64,000 nt of DNA, taken from contig JAKSZU010000003.1 of assembly GCA_026018925.1 (NCBI GenBank), forward strand, positions 7,236,367-7,300,366, written 5' to 3'. The position numbers and the translations under genes were made by a program. The notes beneath the pieces are model-generated. The model had not been told where the DNA came from. It ran no database searches and was given only the letters and a program-made list of their open reading frames with translations. Below are positions 23,150-34,700 of the stretch, piece by piece. This DNA is from Tupaia tana. Taxonomy: Eukaryota > Chordata > Mammalia > Scandentia > Tupaiidae. Position 1 is the first letter of the stretch, and every line of letters begins with the position of its first letter.

Positions 23150-23428
23150 ATTTTATTTTATTTATTTATTTTTTTTTTTAAGTCTTAGTTTTTGCTATAG
23201 GGTGTGAGCACTCACTGGAGAGAAACAAAGAGAGAGTGAGAAAGTGAAAGAGCACCCCTGGGGGGATGCCACACTGCCGTCCCGACCCCTCTACTTTCCT
23301 CTCGGGATTTAGGGCATGTGCTCACACGTACCAGGCATGTTTTTCAAGCTGCCATTTCCAGGACTCAGACAACGCAGTCGGCCATGTGGGACCCGTCACT
23401 TTAACCTCCACACCACCTGGCTGGCCCA
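23150..23428 (-). mobile_element. tRNA SINE type B
   Basis: Reverse full length, with a long T/A tail, about 125 bases from the eroded KRAB exon. Confidence 0.85.
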
Positions 23429-23553
23429 GGGCTACCTTCTACCTGCCTGGATGCAGGGGGCAGAGCAGTATACTTCTGGCCCACAGAGCCGCGAGCCTCA
23501 TCTGACTGATACAGGAACGAACCCAGGCAAGGAAGTGCCCAGCCAGCTCTTAC

Positions 23554-24658
23554 CCATTCCGCCCAGTGCCTCCCGGGGCCCCTGCGGGCCCTTCTCACAG
23601 AGCCCCTCCTGCCAGTCTTCCAGGCGGCCCGCACGCTGCTGGGGGACACACACGACCATGTCTTCAGTCATCACGGGCACCTGGAAGGAGTCAGAACCAC
23701 CCAGAGAACAGCTAAAACCAGAACCCGTTCTTCTGTCCCCTCCCCTGCACCAAGATGCCACCGGCCCAGCACCAGGCAGGCATTCTCAGCCACGCCTCTC
23801 TCAGACAGAGGGAGGACAGGGCTGAGCGCTTCAGGATCAGGGCTCCTGGGCACGTGTGTATCTTCTGTAAAATGTGGGCTTTGCAGAGAGGCTTTCTGCA
23901 AACTTGCCCAACTGGAGCCAGTCCACCTTCTCAGAGGTCATTCTGGAAAAATTCTTCTCTCTCTCAACAAACCCCATTCTACCTGTCAAAGCAGGCGTCC
24001 TTCCTGGGTCATGCTTTTCTTGTGACATTTTCAAGCCCTTTAAAGTCAGCTAGTCCCCATTGATAGCATTAGGCACCAACAGGTCAGGCTTCAGCTGCCA
24101 GGGCCTCCCCTGTGAGTGGGAGGCTCTCCTGAGCCCAAGTTCTCCTCTCCACCCATGCCCTCCTGTACCTGGGGGGCCTCCCCCTTGCTGTCTGGGGGCA
24201 GCCGCAGGATCCAGAAGTTCCTGTTGCGCAGCAGGTTCTCCACGTTCTCCAGCCGCCTCTGCAGCAGCCCGTACTCCTGCAGCAGCGTCCCCAGCACGGC
24301 CCACTTGCCCTCCAGCTGGTTGCCTCCTCCATTCTCCTCTCGGGATCTTGGGCACGCACGCACACGCGCCCGGCGTGAGTTTTAAGCCACCGGGTCTGGG
24401 AATTGAACCGCAGTCGACTATATGGGAGTCCAGCGACATAGCCATTACGCTCACTGCTGGTCCCTCCACGGCCGTCTTCTCGCAGTCAGCTAGCTTCTTC
24501 TCGGCCGTGCCTGTGCGGCCCTCCAGGCTCTGCAGTCGGGCAGCCTGAGAGTCCAGCCTCTTCTCCACCGCCTGCAGGGCGGTCACCACCGTCCACAGTG
24601 AGATCTCTGCAGACTGGATCTGAGCCTGTCTCTGGAGGTCGGTCCCCACATACCAGTC
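23554..24658 (-). pseudogene. Decayed DUF3669-KRAB paralogue (two recognisable exons)
   Basis: Exon 24658-24169 matches exon 2 of ZNF212 and ZNF783 ([18 protein letters not shown], then [18 protein letters not shown]) with good AG and GTACAG borders. A 140-bp type A SINE fragment (24325-24464) replaces four bases and shifts the frame. Exon 23680-23554 keeps the 127-bp KRAB-A length, the acceptor, a GTAAGA donor and LEDWQ, but the core has become EDMVVCVPQQRA, so the residues that define KRAB are gone. No linker or zinc-finger exon was found further downstream. Its place after ZNF783 matches a transcribed pseudogene I recall from human 7q36.1 (LOC155060); this equivalence is a guess. Confidence 0.8.
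24325..24464 (-). mobile_element. Type A SINE 5' part inside the paralogue's DUF3669 exon
   Basis: Head plus half the body, no A tail and no target duplication; four exon bases are missing at the site. Net change of 136 bases shifts the reading frame. Confidence 0.9.
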
Positions 24659-24904
24659 CTGCAACTAGACACAAGGAAGCGAGTCACACCAGAAGGAGAG
24701 GAACCCAGAGCCAGTCCCAGGGAAGGCCAGGGTCCTCTGGAATGCGGGAGGCTTCCTCTGGGTGTCAGAAGACCTCGCTGGTCAGACCCCACCTGCAGAC
24801 AGTCAATATCGGCCAACACCGGATCCCATGGGAAGTATCTTAGACCAAGACCCGGGGGGGAAGAGAAAATGAAATAACAAAGCTCTACCATCTTCAATGG
24901 ACAG

Positions 24905-24990
24905 AGTATAGTGTACTTGGATCCCAGCTCCACCGCTTACTACCGTATTCGCTTAGCTACTTACCCAACCACCCTTTCTCCATCCAGGGA
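24905..24990 (+). mobile_element. MIR fragment
   Basis: GATCCCAGCTCCACCGCTTA, CTTAGCTACTTACCCAACC follows the MIR core (cf. cccagctctgccacttac). Confidence 0.55.
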
Positions 24991-25544
24991 CACAGCCCAG
25001 CAGCAAGAGCCAGGAAGTGAGTGAGAAACCAGAGACCGGAACACGGGCCAAGGCCTGTGCAGGCCCAGTGGCAGTACCAGTCCTCACCTTCTCCCGGACC
25101 AGGCCCAGCCTGCCCTGTCACCGGGCTCGGGAGGCGAGGATGGCCCTGCCGCGTGGATCACTGAGGCCTTCCACCTCTACTGATGTGTGACTTCCTGCCC
25201 TGAGATGCCAGCCCCACCCAGCCACCTGTCTTGCCAGGGTAGTGTCCAACTGGAAGGTCACATCCTAGCTGCCAGGGAACAGGGGCTAGCCACAGCGGAA
25301 AGCGCACTGCCCAGAGTAGTCAAAACAGGAAACACTTCAGACTGGTACCCACCCTCCGAGCCAGCCCACCCCTGCCTCTCAGGACTGCACCTCCACTTTC
25401 TTGAACCACGCTCTGTCTGCTCTGCTATAAAGCTTTCTTGTCCACTATACGGCTATCTTTGGCTGAACTCTTTCTTCCAAGAAGACAAGAACCAAGGTAT
25501 TCATCGCCACGCTAACGGCATCCTTAATTAGAAGAAACTAAAAG

Positions 25545-25712
25545 GAGGGGCCAGCAGGTAGCATGGTGGTTAAGGCACTGGATTCCCACGTGGCCAACCA
25601 CAGTTTGAGTCCTGAACCTGGCAAATGGATTTCTCACTTTCTCTTCCCTCTCTCTCTCGCTGTCCAGCTCTGGTCAGTATATATGCTCTGTAGAAAACAA
25701 TTATTTAAAAAA
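25545..25712 (+). mobile_element. tRNA SINE type C-like
   Basis: Forward, ends GTAGAAAACAATTATTT. Confidence 0.8.
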
Positions 25713-25716
25713 TATG

Positions 25717-25905
25717 TGGGCCTGCAGGTGGTGTGCTGGTTAAGGGACTGGACTCCTGCATGGCCAGTCCCGGTTTGAGGCCCTGGCGGCTTCTTTCTCA
25801 CTTTCCCTCCTTCTCTCGCTCACTTGCTCTGTTGCTCTCTGGTTAAAATAAAAATAATAAATAAATAAATAAATAAAAGTTAAATAAAATAACAATTTAA
25901 AAAGA
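25717..25905 (+). mobile_element. tRNA SINE type C
   Basis: Forward, tail of AAAT units. Confidence 0.82.
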
Positions 25906-26355
25906 AAAAATACTTTAAAAATAGGAATAATGATAATAACTAAAAATTTTTTTCAAAAGAAACAAAAAGGGGGAAAAAAGGAAATACTTAAAAGAACACC
26001 ATGCTCACAGGAAGTGGAAAAGGTCCTGTGTTTTACCAAAAATACTCCCCCCAAAACTCTCCTACACTGCTGGTGGGAATGTAAGTTGGTCCAGCCACTA
26101 TGGAAAACAATATGGAGGTTCCTCAAAGACCTACAGAAAGAATTACCATTTGATCCAGCAATTCCAGTTCTGGGTATCTACCCAAAGGACGAGAATGCTC
26201 CATTGGAAAAGTGCTTGCACATCTATGTTTATTGTGGCATTATTCATGATCGCTAAGGCATGGAACCAACCCAAATGTCCACAAACAGATGAATGGATTG
26301 AAAACATGTGGCATATACACTCTGTGGACTACTCAGCCATAAAAAAACAAGACCC

Positions 26356-26600
26356 TGGGACCAGCAGTTAGCGTAATGGCTAAGTCGCTGGACTCTCACG
26401 TAGTCGACCGCGATTCGCGTCCCGGACCCGGTGGCTTAAAACTCACGCCGGGCGCGTGTGCATGCGTGCCCAAGATCCCGAGAGAAGTACGGAGAAGGGA
26501 TTGCAGTGTGGCCATCCCCCTGGGGGGTGATTTCTCGCTTTCTGTCTGTCTGTCTGGCGAGCGCACGCGCCCTATAGCAAAAACCTCTCCAAAACAAAAC
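26356..26600 (+). mobile_element. tRNA SINE type A, young, in L1
   Basis: Target duplication AACAAGACCCTGG shows insertion into the L1 3' end. Confidence 0.95.
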
Positions 26601-26769
26601 AAGACCCTGGCATTTGATAGAAAGCATTAAATATGGAAGATTTACTGCTGAGTGAAGCAAGCCAGGCTATAAAAGAGAGACATTGTATGTCTCAAACATA
26701 CATCGATTGTCCACACTCTATGGTGGAGACTGAGATTGGAGGACATCAAAGCAGTCAAAATAGTTATGA

Positions 26770-27027
26770 AGGAACCAGCAGTTGGCGTAATGGCTGTGTC
26801 ACTGGACTCCCATGTAGTCGACCGCAGTTCGAGTCCCGGACCTGGTGGCTTAAACTCACGCCGGGCACATGTGCATGCATGCCCAGGATCCCAAAGGAGA
26901 ATGGAGGAGAAGGGATTGCAGAGTGGCCATCCCCCAGGGGGTGATTTCTCACTTTCTGTCTCTCTGTCTTTCTCTGTTTTTCTGGCAAGCACACGTGCCC
27001 TAACAAAAACCTCTCAAAAAAAAAAAA
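26770..27027 (+). mobile_element. tRNA SINE type A in L1
   Basis: Target duplication AAAATAGTTATG. Confidence 0.93.
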
Positions 27028-27584
27028 TAGTTATGGACACTGGAGACAGTGTGGAAGTAGGGTGGGAGAGGGGAAGAGTGTAGGGAAGGAAATTAGGGAG
27101 AAAGAATAGAGAAGTAAGATATTGTGGGATACAGATGGTCTATTACCCATTGATGATGACATGTCTAGTATTCTCAACTGGACTGGTCTGAGATGTATTT
27201 CATGTTGGATAAATTATCTTTATAATTAAAGCCAAATGATAATATAGCAATCAAATGTTTAAAAATATGATAAGAATAATAAAATAATAATAATAATAAT
27301 ACTCCCCCAAATCCACGAATGGCTCCCAGGAGGACAGTCGAAGGACAATGGGGGCATCTTGGCCTTAGAATGCCACTAGAACCCGACCCCGTGCCCACGC
27401 TGCCGTGGCATGCCGGGCTGTGTGAGTGAAGCCACGTTGCTTCTCTAAGGCTGTTTTCTCATGTGCGAGGATGACATCCCACCTTCCCCAATCCCTCAGT
27501 CCCATAGAGGAAAGGCTCAGGGGGCGCTCAAGAACACTGTATGTATTCTTTTTTCCTCAATGGGTTATTTCTATTTTTATAATT

Positions 27585-27825
27585 TTAAAACGGTTTTGCC
27601 ATAGGACACATGCGCTCATGAGAGAGAGAGAGAAATTGAGAAATCACCCCCTAGGGGAGATGGCCATACTGCAATTCCTTTTCTCTCTCCTCTCGGAATT
27701 TTGGGCATGCATGCACACACACTCAGCATGAGTTTCACGCTACCGAGTCAGGGCTCGAACCGTGGTCGACCATGTGGTAGTCCAGCACCTTAACTACTTT
27801 AACTACCACACCATCTGCTGGTCCT
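27585..27825 (-). mobile_element. tRNA SINE type B
   Basis: Reverse full-length; ACTTTAACTACC is duplicated in its head. Confidence 0.82.
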
Positions 27826-28829
27826 AATTAGCCTGTATTCTTATTGCTAAAAACAAGTATCAAGGCCAATGTTCAGAATGAGTTATGAGCCAAAGGCTGT
27901 GATTAATCCAACTCTGTAACCAAGAGTCCCCGAGTCCTCCCCCAAAAAGAGCACTCGGCACAGCGCCCCAACATACGAGGCCTTAGCCGTGCAGCGCCTG
28001 CCCCTCCTCCCTCCTCTGACGCGGTGATCTCGCCATGCCTGAGTGTGGTCTCTGACCGGCACCACCCAGAGTAGCCTGGAGGAAGCAGGTCTGTACAGTC
28101 TTCAGATTACAGGCATCTATCTTCTATCCCCTACAATGCCCTGCCAGGATTCTGGCATCCAGGAATGGAGCTAAAACCACCGCAGAGCTATTTCTAGCAG
28201 GACATGTCCCCTCTACCTTCAGAGACACCAGGAAAACTTCAGCAGTTGGTGTTGCGCAGGCAACAAAACTCACTAACCTGAAATCCTCTCTAATGCAGAA
28301 CCCTCCCACAAAGGTTTCCTGTGGAATTGTGGAAGAGTGGGTAGGCACAGGGCTCCATCCTGACTGGAATCAGAGCTCAGGTCTAGAAGGCCCTTAGGGA
28401 CCCTCATGGCCAGGGCCACGACTAGGTCCTCAGAAAGGAGCTGAGGCCCAGCCTGGAGTGAATATGCTCTCCCGGATGATGCACGACACTTATTTTAGGA
28501 GAGGGGGTGAGAGTGGGGGGACTGTCTCTCAGATGGTCCATTGGGGGCGGAGTCGCACAGGTCCGGGAAGAAGAGCCTGAAGGGTCTCTGGAGTGAGGAC
28601 ATTTACAGAACGCCCTCCCCACACCAGAAACCACAGAGTCAGCTCAACCCGGCACCTGACAACAGGGCTGGAGGGGGCCAGGGACCTGTGGTCAACCCCA
28701 ACTGCCTTATTCTGCGGTAGAGGAAACGGGCCGAAAAAGAAGGGACTCGATCATGTGGCCTTAGGAGTCCTCGCCCTCCCTCCACCCAGGCTGAGCTCTC
28801 CCCAATTCCAGGAGGTGATACGGAAGGAG
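27826..28829. other. Unassigned DNA, possible MIR remnants
   Basis: Phrases such as AAAGGAGCTGAGGCCCAGCC and GGTAGAGGAAACGGGCC hint at old MIR-like sequence; no exon found between the candidate exon 1 and exon 2 of the paralogue. Confidence 0.35.
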
Positions 28830-28924
28830 GCAGGACATCCTCCCGGTGAATTCAGAGCTCGGCTCCACGTCTGCACGTCCTCCGGGAGGGCCGCCCTTTC
28901 CGGAGCTGGGGCTGCCTCAGCCAT
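28830..28924 (-). pseudogene. Candidate first coding exon of the third DUF3669 paralogue
   Basis: The minus-strand frame from 28924 begins MAEAAPAPERAALPEDV. Aligned with ZNF783 exon 1 (MADAAPAR then a GTAAGA donor), the donor position reads GAAAGG here, so the ancestral splice donor seems lost by GT to GA. The frame stays open downstream without an obvious substitute donor, so the right-hand boundary is arbitrary. Whether it is spliced to the exon at 24658 cannot be told from sequence alone. Confidence 0.45.
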
Positions 28925-29330
28925 GATCTTGTGCCGTTCGACGTGGGTCGGAGAGTTGCCACCGCCGCCACCACCACTCGCAGCCCCACGCAGGCCCGGC
29001 CGCCGGTTCCCTCCGTAAGCGGCGCAGACTTGGTCCTGCCTTCCTGTACAGATGAGGCTTTCGCGGCAATTGGTCCTCAGGGCGCGAGGGGATAGTGGGA
29101 CCCGGGAACAAACAGGGACCGCCACCTCTGAGCTGGGTGCAGCGCTGTGCGCACGGCGGAGCACGCTGAGCCCTGGGCCCCGCCCCGCAGCCTGGAGCCA
29201 GCTTCCCATTGGCCCGCTCGGGAGGCCCCGCCCCCGCGGAGTGCGCCCGGTCCCGGCGGACACCTGCCGGTGTGAGCGCCTGCTCGCGCCGGACAGCCCC
29301 CGCCGTTGACCGCGGTGACAGCCCTGCACA
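28860..29330 (-). promoter_or_regulatory. CpG-island promoter of the third DUF3669 paralogue
   Basis: CpG-dense island with GC boxes near 29178 and 29225 and, on the minus strand, a CCAAT box at about 29213. These lie about 280 bp upstream of a minus-strand ATG at 28924 that opens MAEAAPAP, the start typical of this family (ZNF398, as I remember it, begins the same way). It looks like a retained promoter although the downstream exons are damaged. Confidence 0.6.
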
Positions 29331-29479
29331 GTCGTCACCTCGCAGAGAGCAGGAACCAGATCACACGCACGCACTCAGGTATGCCACCGTGTTTATTGAG
29401 CACCGACTAGAGCAAGACTGCCACCTTCACAGTAGTAAGGGCCTCGAACCTCGAGCCCGACCGCTTGTTTTACAGAGCC

Positions 29480-29503
29480 ATCCCCCCTGGGGGGTGATTT
29501 CCC
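29480..29503 (+). repeat. Isolated 24-bp SINE core palindrome
   Basis: CCATCCCCCCTGGGGGGTGA plus TTTC matches the type A/B centre exactly, with no SINE sequence on either side. Confidence 0.6.
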
Positions 29504-31063
29504 TGCCTCTGGCCTTCGGAGCACCACCGGTTCCAGCACCACGCAGCCTCCGCTGCTGACTCATTTCAACATAAAGAACACTCTAAAAAACACCTCCCGG
29601 GGAGCACCACACTCATAAGGCCTTTGGGGGAAAAAGTGGGAGTGTGGCGCCTCACGTCCGCGCTGATCCTGGGCTGCTCCGTGGCTTGTTTCTGTGCAAA
29701 CGCCTGTCTTTACTGGTGTTCACTCAAAAGGCCTAGGAACTCAGCAAGACCCTCAGCCCTGGGCTGAAGGCCACGCCCAAGACTGCTCCTGCTTGCAGGG
29801 TCTCGCTCGGAACCTACACCATATCCGGTCTGGGCACTGGTAGCCCATCTCTGGGGCCCCCGCTAGGGCTGGGAGTGCCGGGTGGACACGCAGGATCCGT
29901 AGCATAGAAAGGCGGCACCTCTCCCAAATGGGCAGGGGTGGGGTGTTGGCTGAACCCAAAGATACTCCCAGTCTGCTCCCAGCTCGCCCAGACTTGGGAA
30001 GGGGTGTGTGTGTAGGCAACAGCAGGTGGCACAGCCCAGGCCAGCCCAAGGTAAACGGACAACCGAGCAGGACCCCTGGGGGCCGTCACTCCCAGTTGGC
30101 CTGCAGCCGCACCCACAGGGCTGTGACTGAGGCCAAATCTGCTGCCCTGTGGGGCTTGGGGGGGACACGACACGGGACTGGGGGCTGATTCCATGGCCTG
30201 CTTTGGTGAGAATCTGTTCCCCTGAAACACAAAGGGCTCCTGGGGACGTCACCCAGAGGGAAGGCTCACACCCTGCTGAGCCAGCAGCCTCCACAAGCTC
30301 TACATGGAGGCCCTTCCTGAGGGATTCTGCCCAGGCGGAGGCGGGTCAGTGGGCCAAGGCCAGCAAGGCAGGGAAAGGGGACCCTGGGCGTGAAGGACGG
30401 AAGCAGGCTGAGTTCGACCTGCCAACTCTGGGCCCAGGTAGGGTGCTCTGGGGCCACGGCCTCCTTCACAGACAGGAACGGGGAGACTGGAGGTGCACAG
30501 GGACACAGGGAGGCCTGCGGCCCAGCTCTGCGTCAGAGCACGCGGTTCTCACAGCAGCGCTGCTGAGAGGAGCAGCCCCCCCCCCCCGACCGGCCTCACC
30601 AGACAGGCCTTCCTCTCGGGAAGGAGCCTCCTGGGTTTGCTTGGCACCACTCCAGGTGTCTGCTGGAGCCCAGCCAATGGCTCATGCACAGCCGGGGACC
30701 CTGAGACCTTGGGGGTAGTCCCGTCCCCACCTGGTCTGAGTTTTTCCTCTCAGCTGCTAATCAAAGACATACTGGGTGTGGCTACCCTGTGGGGAAGGAC
30801 CAGGAATACGGAGAGTCACTGGGCCCAGAAACACCTGGAATACCCCGCTCCCAGTACACACCAGGTGTCCCCAACGAGCTACAGGCAGGTCTAGACTGAG
30901 TTCCTCTTCCACTCTGCACCACTGCCCCCCCCCCCCCAGACCTGGCCACACAATCCCAGAAGTGGCAAAATAATCCCTGTCCTTGGGGAGTGCTTGGTCC
31001 CCCTTGCAACTGCACACACTTTAAAAAGCACTAGCAAAGCTCTATGAAAAGAAAAAGCAAGTT

Positions 31064-31312
31064 TGAGACCAGCAGATGATGTAATGGTTATGTGGCTGAA
31101 CTCCCACGTAAGTGACCACAGTTTAAGTCCCAGACCAGGCGGCTTGAAACTCACACCAGGCACGTGTGTGTGCGTGCCCAAAATCCCAAGAGGACACTGG
31201 AGAAGGGACTGTGGCGCGGCCATTCCCCCAGGGGTTATTTCTCCCTTTTTGTCTCTCTGTCTCTCTCTATCTCTCTGTCAAGTGCACACATCCTATAGCA
31301 AAAATTTCTGTC
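31064..31312 (+). mobile_element. tRNA SINE type A in ZNF783 3' UTR
   Basis: Forward, antisense to the gene; target duplication GAAAAGAAAAAGCAAGTT. Confidence 0.93.
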
Positions 31313-31748
31313 TAAAAAAGAAAAAAGAAAAGAAAAAGCAAGTTCTAAGTACCAATGCAGAAACCTCAGCTGCCCGGAGCCTTTCCTCAGGCCCGGCTCT
31401 GCTGTTCCTCCCTGGGCAGCCAGCAAGAGACCTCAGTGCCCCAAACCGAAACCCCAGGGCCAGTGTCGGTCACCCCCACACTGGAAGGGCAACCATCTCC
31501 AGTTCTCTCAGCTACCTGACCTGCCAAAAGCTCCCACTGAAAGCTGGCACCCTTCACCCTTAGGGAGTCCTTCACAAATCAGGTCAGAAAGGGCAGCAGA
31601 GTGACAAAGTAAGGGGACAGACCTGGAGGCATCCGGCCTCACACACGGTGTCCGACCAGCTGCTGCTTCCCATTGGAATGAAAACTGCAAAGGCATTTTG
31701 TCAGGCACAGGGAAGAGGCCCCACAGGCAGGAAGCAGGTCCTGCCAGG

Positions 31749-34700
31749 TCAGCCCTCGTCCCCATGCCGAGGCCGGGGCAGCAGCGGGCTCCCCTGGCCA
31801 GCAGAGGGCCCAAGGCAGGGTGGGCCCGCCTGGCCTCGCGCGTGGGTCTGCATGTGCACAGCCAGGTGGTGGTTGCGGTTGAAGGCCCGGCCGCACTGTG
31901 GGCAGCGGTAGGGCCGCTCGCCAGTGTGGATGCGCTGGTGACGGAAGAGGTCCGAGGGTCTGCGGAAGGCCTTGCCGCAGTAGGGACAGGCGGGCCAGCC
32001 CTGGCTGTTGCCCGTGTGCAGCCGCTGGTGCAGCAGCAGGCTCTTGCGCTGCTGGAAGAAGCGCAGGCACTCGCTGCAGTGGTACACCCTGGCGGCCGCC
32101 GGCCGACGTCCCACGAAGGCCCTGCCCGCCAGGGCGCGGGGAGCTGCGGGCTCCTCCGGCAGCCAGCGGATGACGGGCCCTGGCACTACCACCTCTCCCG
32201 GCTCCAGCGTGGAGGAGTCTTGCCCCCACGCGGGGGGAGAGCTGCCCTGGGCCCCCCTGGGCTCCTCCTCCACGTGGCTCCGCTGGTGGATCGTCAGGTT
32301 GATTTTCAGGCGGAAGCTCTGCCCACAGTCAGGGCAGGGGAAGGCCCGCTGCCGCCGGCGCGGGAGGACGCGGGGTGACTCCCCCGTTACCCCAGCTGGC
32401 CCAGGCTCCCCAGCCCGTACCCTGGGAACACCTTCCGCCTGATGCCGGCCCCTGGGCCTGTTCCTGGGTCCTTTAGGGATCCTACACCGCACTGGGCTGG
32501 GTGCCACCCCCAGGAAGAGCGGCTGGGACCCCATCTCATTCTCCGACTGTACTTCTGTCTTGATGGCCGCACCACCACCTGCGAAAGGAGATCACGTTGG
32601 TTTTCCAGTAGATGGGGGTGAGGAGGGACGGGACTGACCAGGGTCCTGGGGCCAGGCCTCATTCCCAGCCCTGCTCCCCCCACCCCAATCCCTCTTTCAG
32701 ATGCTCCTGTCCTGCCGAATCACCAGGCTGGCTCTACCTCCCAACGTCTTTCAGTCCTGTCTGTTGTCATCTGCCTCATCCCTGGAGGCCCAACTAAGGA
32801 AATCAGGAGAAAAGAGGCCAAACTGCTGGGCCAGGGAGCCTGAGAGGTGAGAGGTCGGAGGTCAGGTGGAGTGGGAGACTGGGAGATGGATGACTGGGAA
32901 ACGGGGGAGCAGAGGCAGAGCCCCTATGGCCACAGCGGAAGTGTTGGCAGGACTTTCGCCCCCAAGATTCCTGATGACATGAGCTGTGACCCGCGAAGGA
33001 CAAGGAGCCTGAGGGCCCTGCCTGCCCGCAGACTGGAGAGGCCTCCACGGCCTGGTGGACAGTAAGCGGCCTTTCTGCATCTCAGACGGTGGCTGCAGCC
33101 TGCAGTGTGCCCTGGAGCTATGCCCTTTCAGCCTGACCAGACCATGATGGGTTAGACCAGGACCATGGGCCCATCTGGGCCCCACGGAGATCACACATGC
33201 AGGCGGGGGAGGGAGCCCACAGCAGGAGGCCCCGCGTGTCTATGAGGCTCCGCCAAGGCCTCGGGTGCCTTCCCGTCCACTCACCTGGCCCCATGCCGGG
33301 CAGGGTGTCCCTGGGAGAGGAGGCCGACGACTCCCCACCTGAAGATGCCCCCTCCTGTTTAATCGAGGACAGAAGGCTGGTGCTGGCCTGCAGGCCTACA
33401 GGGAAGAGCATCACATGAGGGACTTTCCCAGCTCTGAGAAGGCCACCAGGTTCTGCTGGGTGGCACAGCCATCTTCCCAATGGGCCCTGGACATGCTGGA
33501 CCTGGCAAAAAGGAGGGGGCCCTTGGGCTCCCATCTGGAGGGCTTCAGAGGCGATACAGCTACAAAGGCCACGTCCCCAGCCCCCACGCTGGCCAGTGCT
33601 AATGACTTGTCCTTCAACATGTCACCCTGATGGCCTTCAAAGTACAGTGGGCGACCAGCCCCACAGAAAAGTGATTAAGCCCCGTACATAGGAAGCCAGA
33701 TCCCACATAGCTGCCCATGGTTTGACTCTCAGCCTGAGACTTGAAAAACAGGTGCATATGCACCTAAAGGCAAGTGTGCGTGTGTACCAGAGGCATGTGT
33801 GCGTGTCTACCTAAAGGCATATGTGCATGTGTACCCAAAAGCGTGTGTGTGTGTGTGTGTGTGTGTACCCAAAGGCGTGTGTATGTGTGTACCCAAAGGC
33901 ATGTGTGTGTACCCAAAGGTGTGTGTGTGTGTACCCAAAGGTGTGTGTGTGTGTACCCATAGGAGTATGTGTGTGTGTGTGTACCCAAAGGCGTGTGTGT
34001 GTGTACCCAAAGGTGTGTGTGTGTGTGTGTACCCAAAGGCGTGTGTATGTGTGTACCCAAAGGCATGTGTGTGTACCCAAAGGTGTGTGTGTGTGTACCC
34101 AAAGGTGTGTGTGTGTGTACCCATAGGAGTATGTGTGTGTGTGTGTACCCAAAGGCGTGTGTGTGTGTACCCAAAGGTGTGTGTGTGTGTGTGTACCCAA
34201 AGTCCTCACAGCATGGAAGAATGGAGGAAAATGAACTGTGGCATGACCATGTCCTACTAGGGGGAGGGATCTCTCACCCTCTCTAGAAAGTGTTTCCTCC
34301 CTCTAGCAATTAAGGGAAAAAAAAAAAACAAAAAAAAAAAACAAAAAACAGGGCTTCTGGGGGGCTCAGGACACAGCCGCAGTCTGCTGGGGGCAGGGGC
34401 ACTGCCTTCCTGCAACGCCAGGAGCAGAGCCCAGGCTCACACACCAGCAGGGAAGGAGGTCCTGGGGGGGCACCCTCAGCCCGAGAGAGGCCTGTGTGGT
34501 GGGGAAGACACAGGAACCACGGACAGAGGCCCGTGTGGTGGGGAAGACACAGGAACCACGGACAGAGGCCCGTGTGGTGGGGAAGACACAGGAACCACGG
34601 ACAGAGGCCCGTGTGGCGGGGAAGACACAGGAACCACGGACAGAGGCCCGTGTGGTGGGGAAGACACAGGAACCACGGACAGAGGCCCGTGTGGTGGGGA

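Larger units (their letters stand above)
25960..27300 (+). mobile_element. L1 3' end: degraded ORF2 C-terminus and 3' UTR, split by two SINEs
   Basis: Translations in two frames match the L1 ORF2 C-terminus: [16 protein letters not shown] and [15 protein letters not shown], then (frameshifted) FIVALFMIAKAWNQPKCP and MWHIHSVDYSAIK. Two type A SINEs interrupt it. The 3' UTR ends in an AAT-rich tail at 27270-27300. The element is 5' truncated and cannot be active. Confidence 0.9.
29375..31748 (-). other. ZNF783: ZNF783 3' UTR with candidate poly(A) signal
   Basis: After the ZNF783 stop about 2.4 kb without another exon runs to an AATAAA on the minus strand at 29397-29392. A GT-rich stretch (GTGCGTGCGTGTG) follows it, as expected of a downstream processing element. 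One type A SINE (31064-31312) and a 24-bp SINE-core fragment (about 29480) lie inside. Earlier poly(A) sites are possible. Confidence 0.45.

Noticed and set aside
24050-24365. Frameshifted GC-rich frames overlapping the decayed DUF3669 exon
   Set aside because: Shadow frames of the conserved exon after the SINE-caused shift.
33764-34286. Open frames rich in Cys/Val or His/Thr
   Set aside because: Translations of the GT-rich minisatellite, not proteins.
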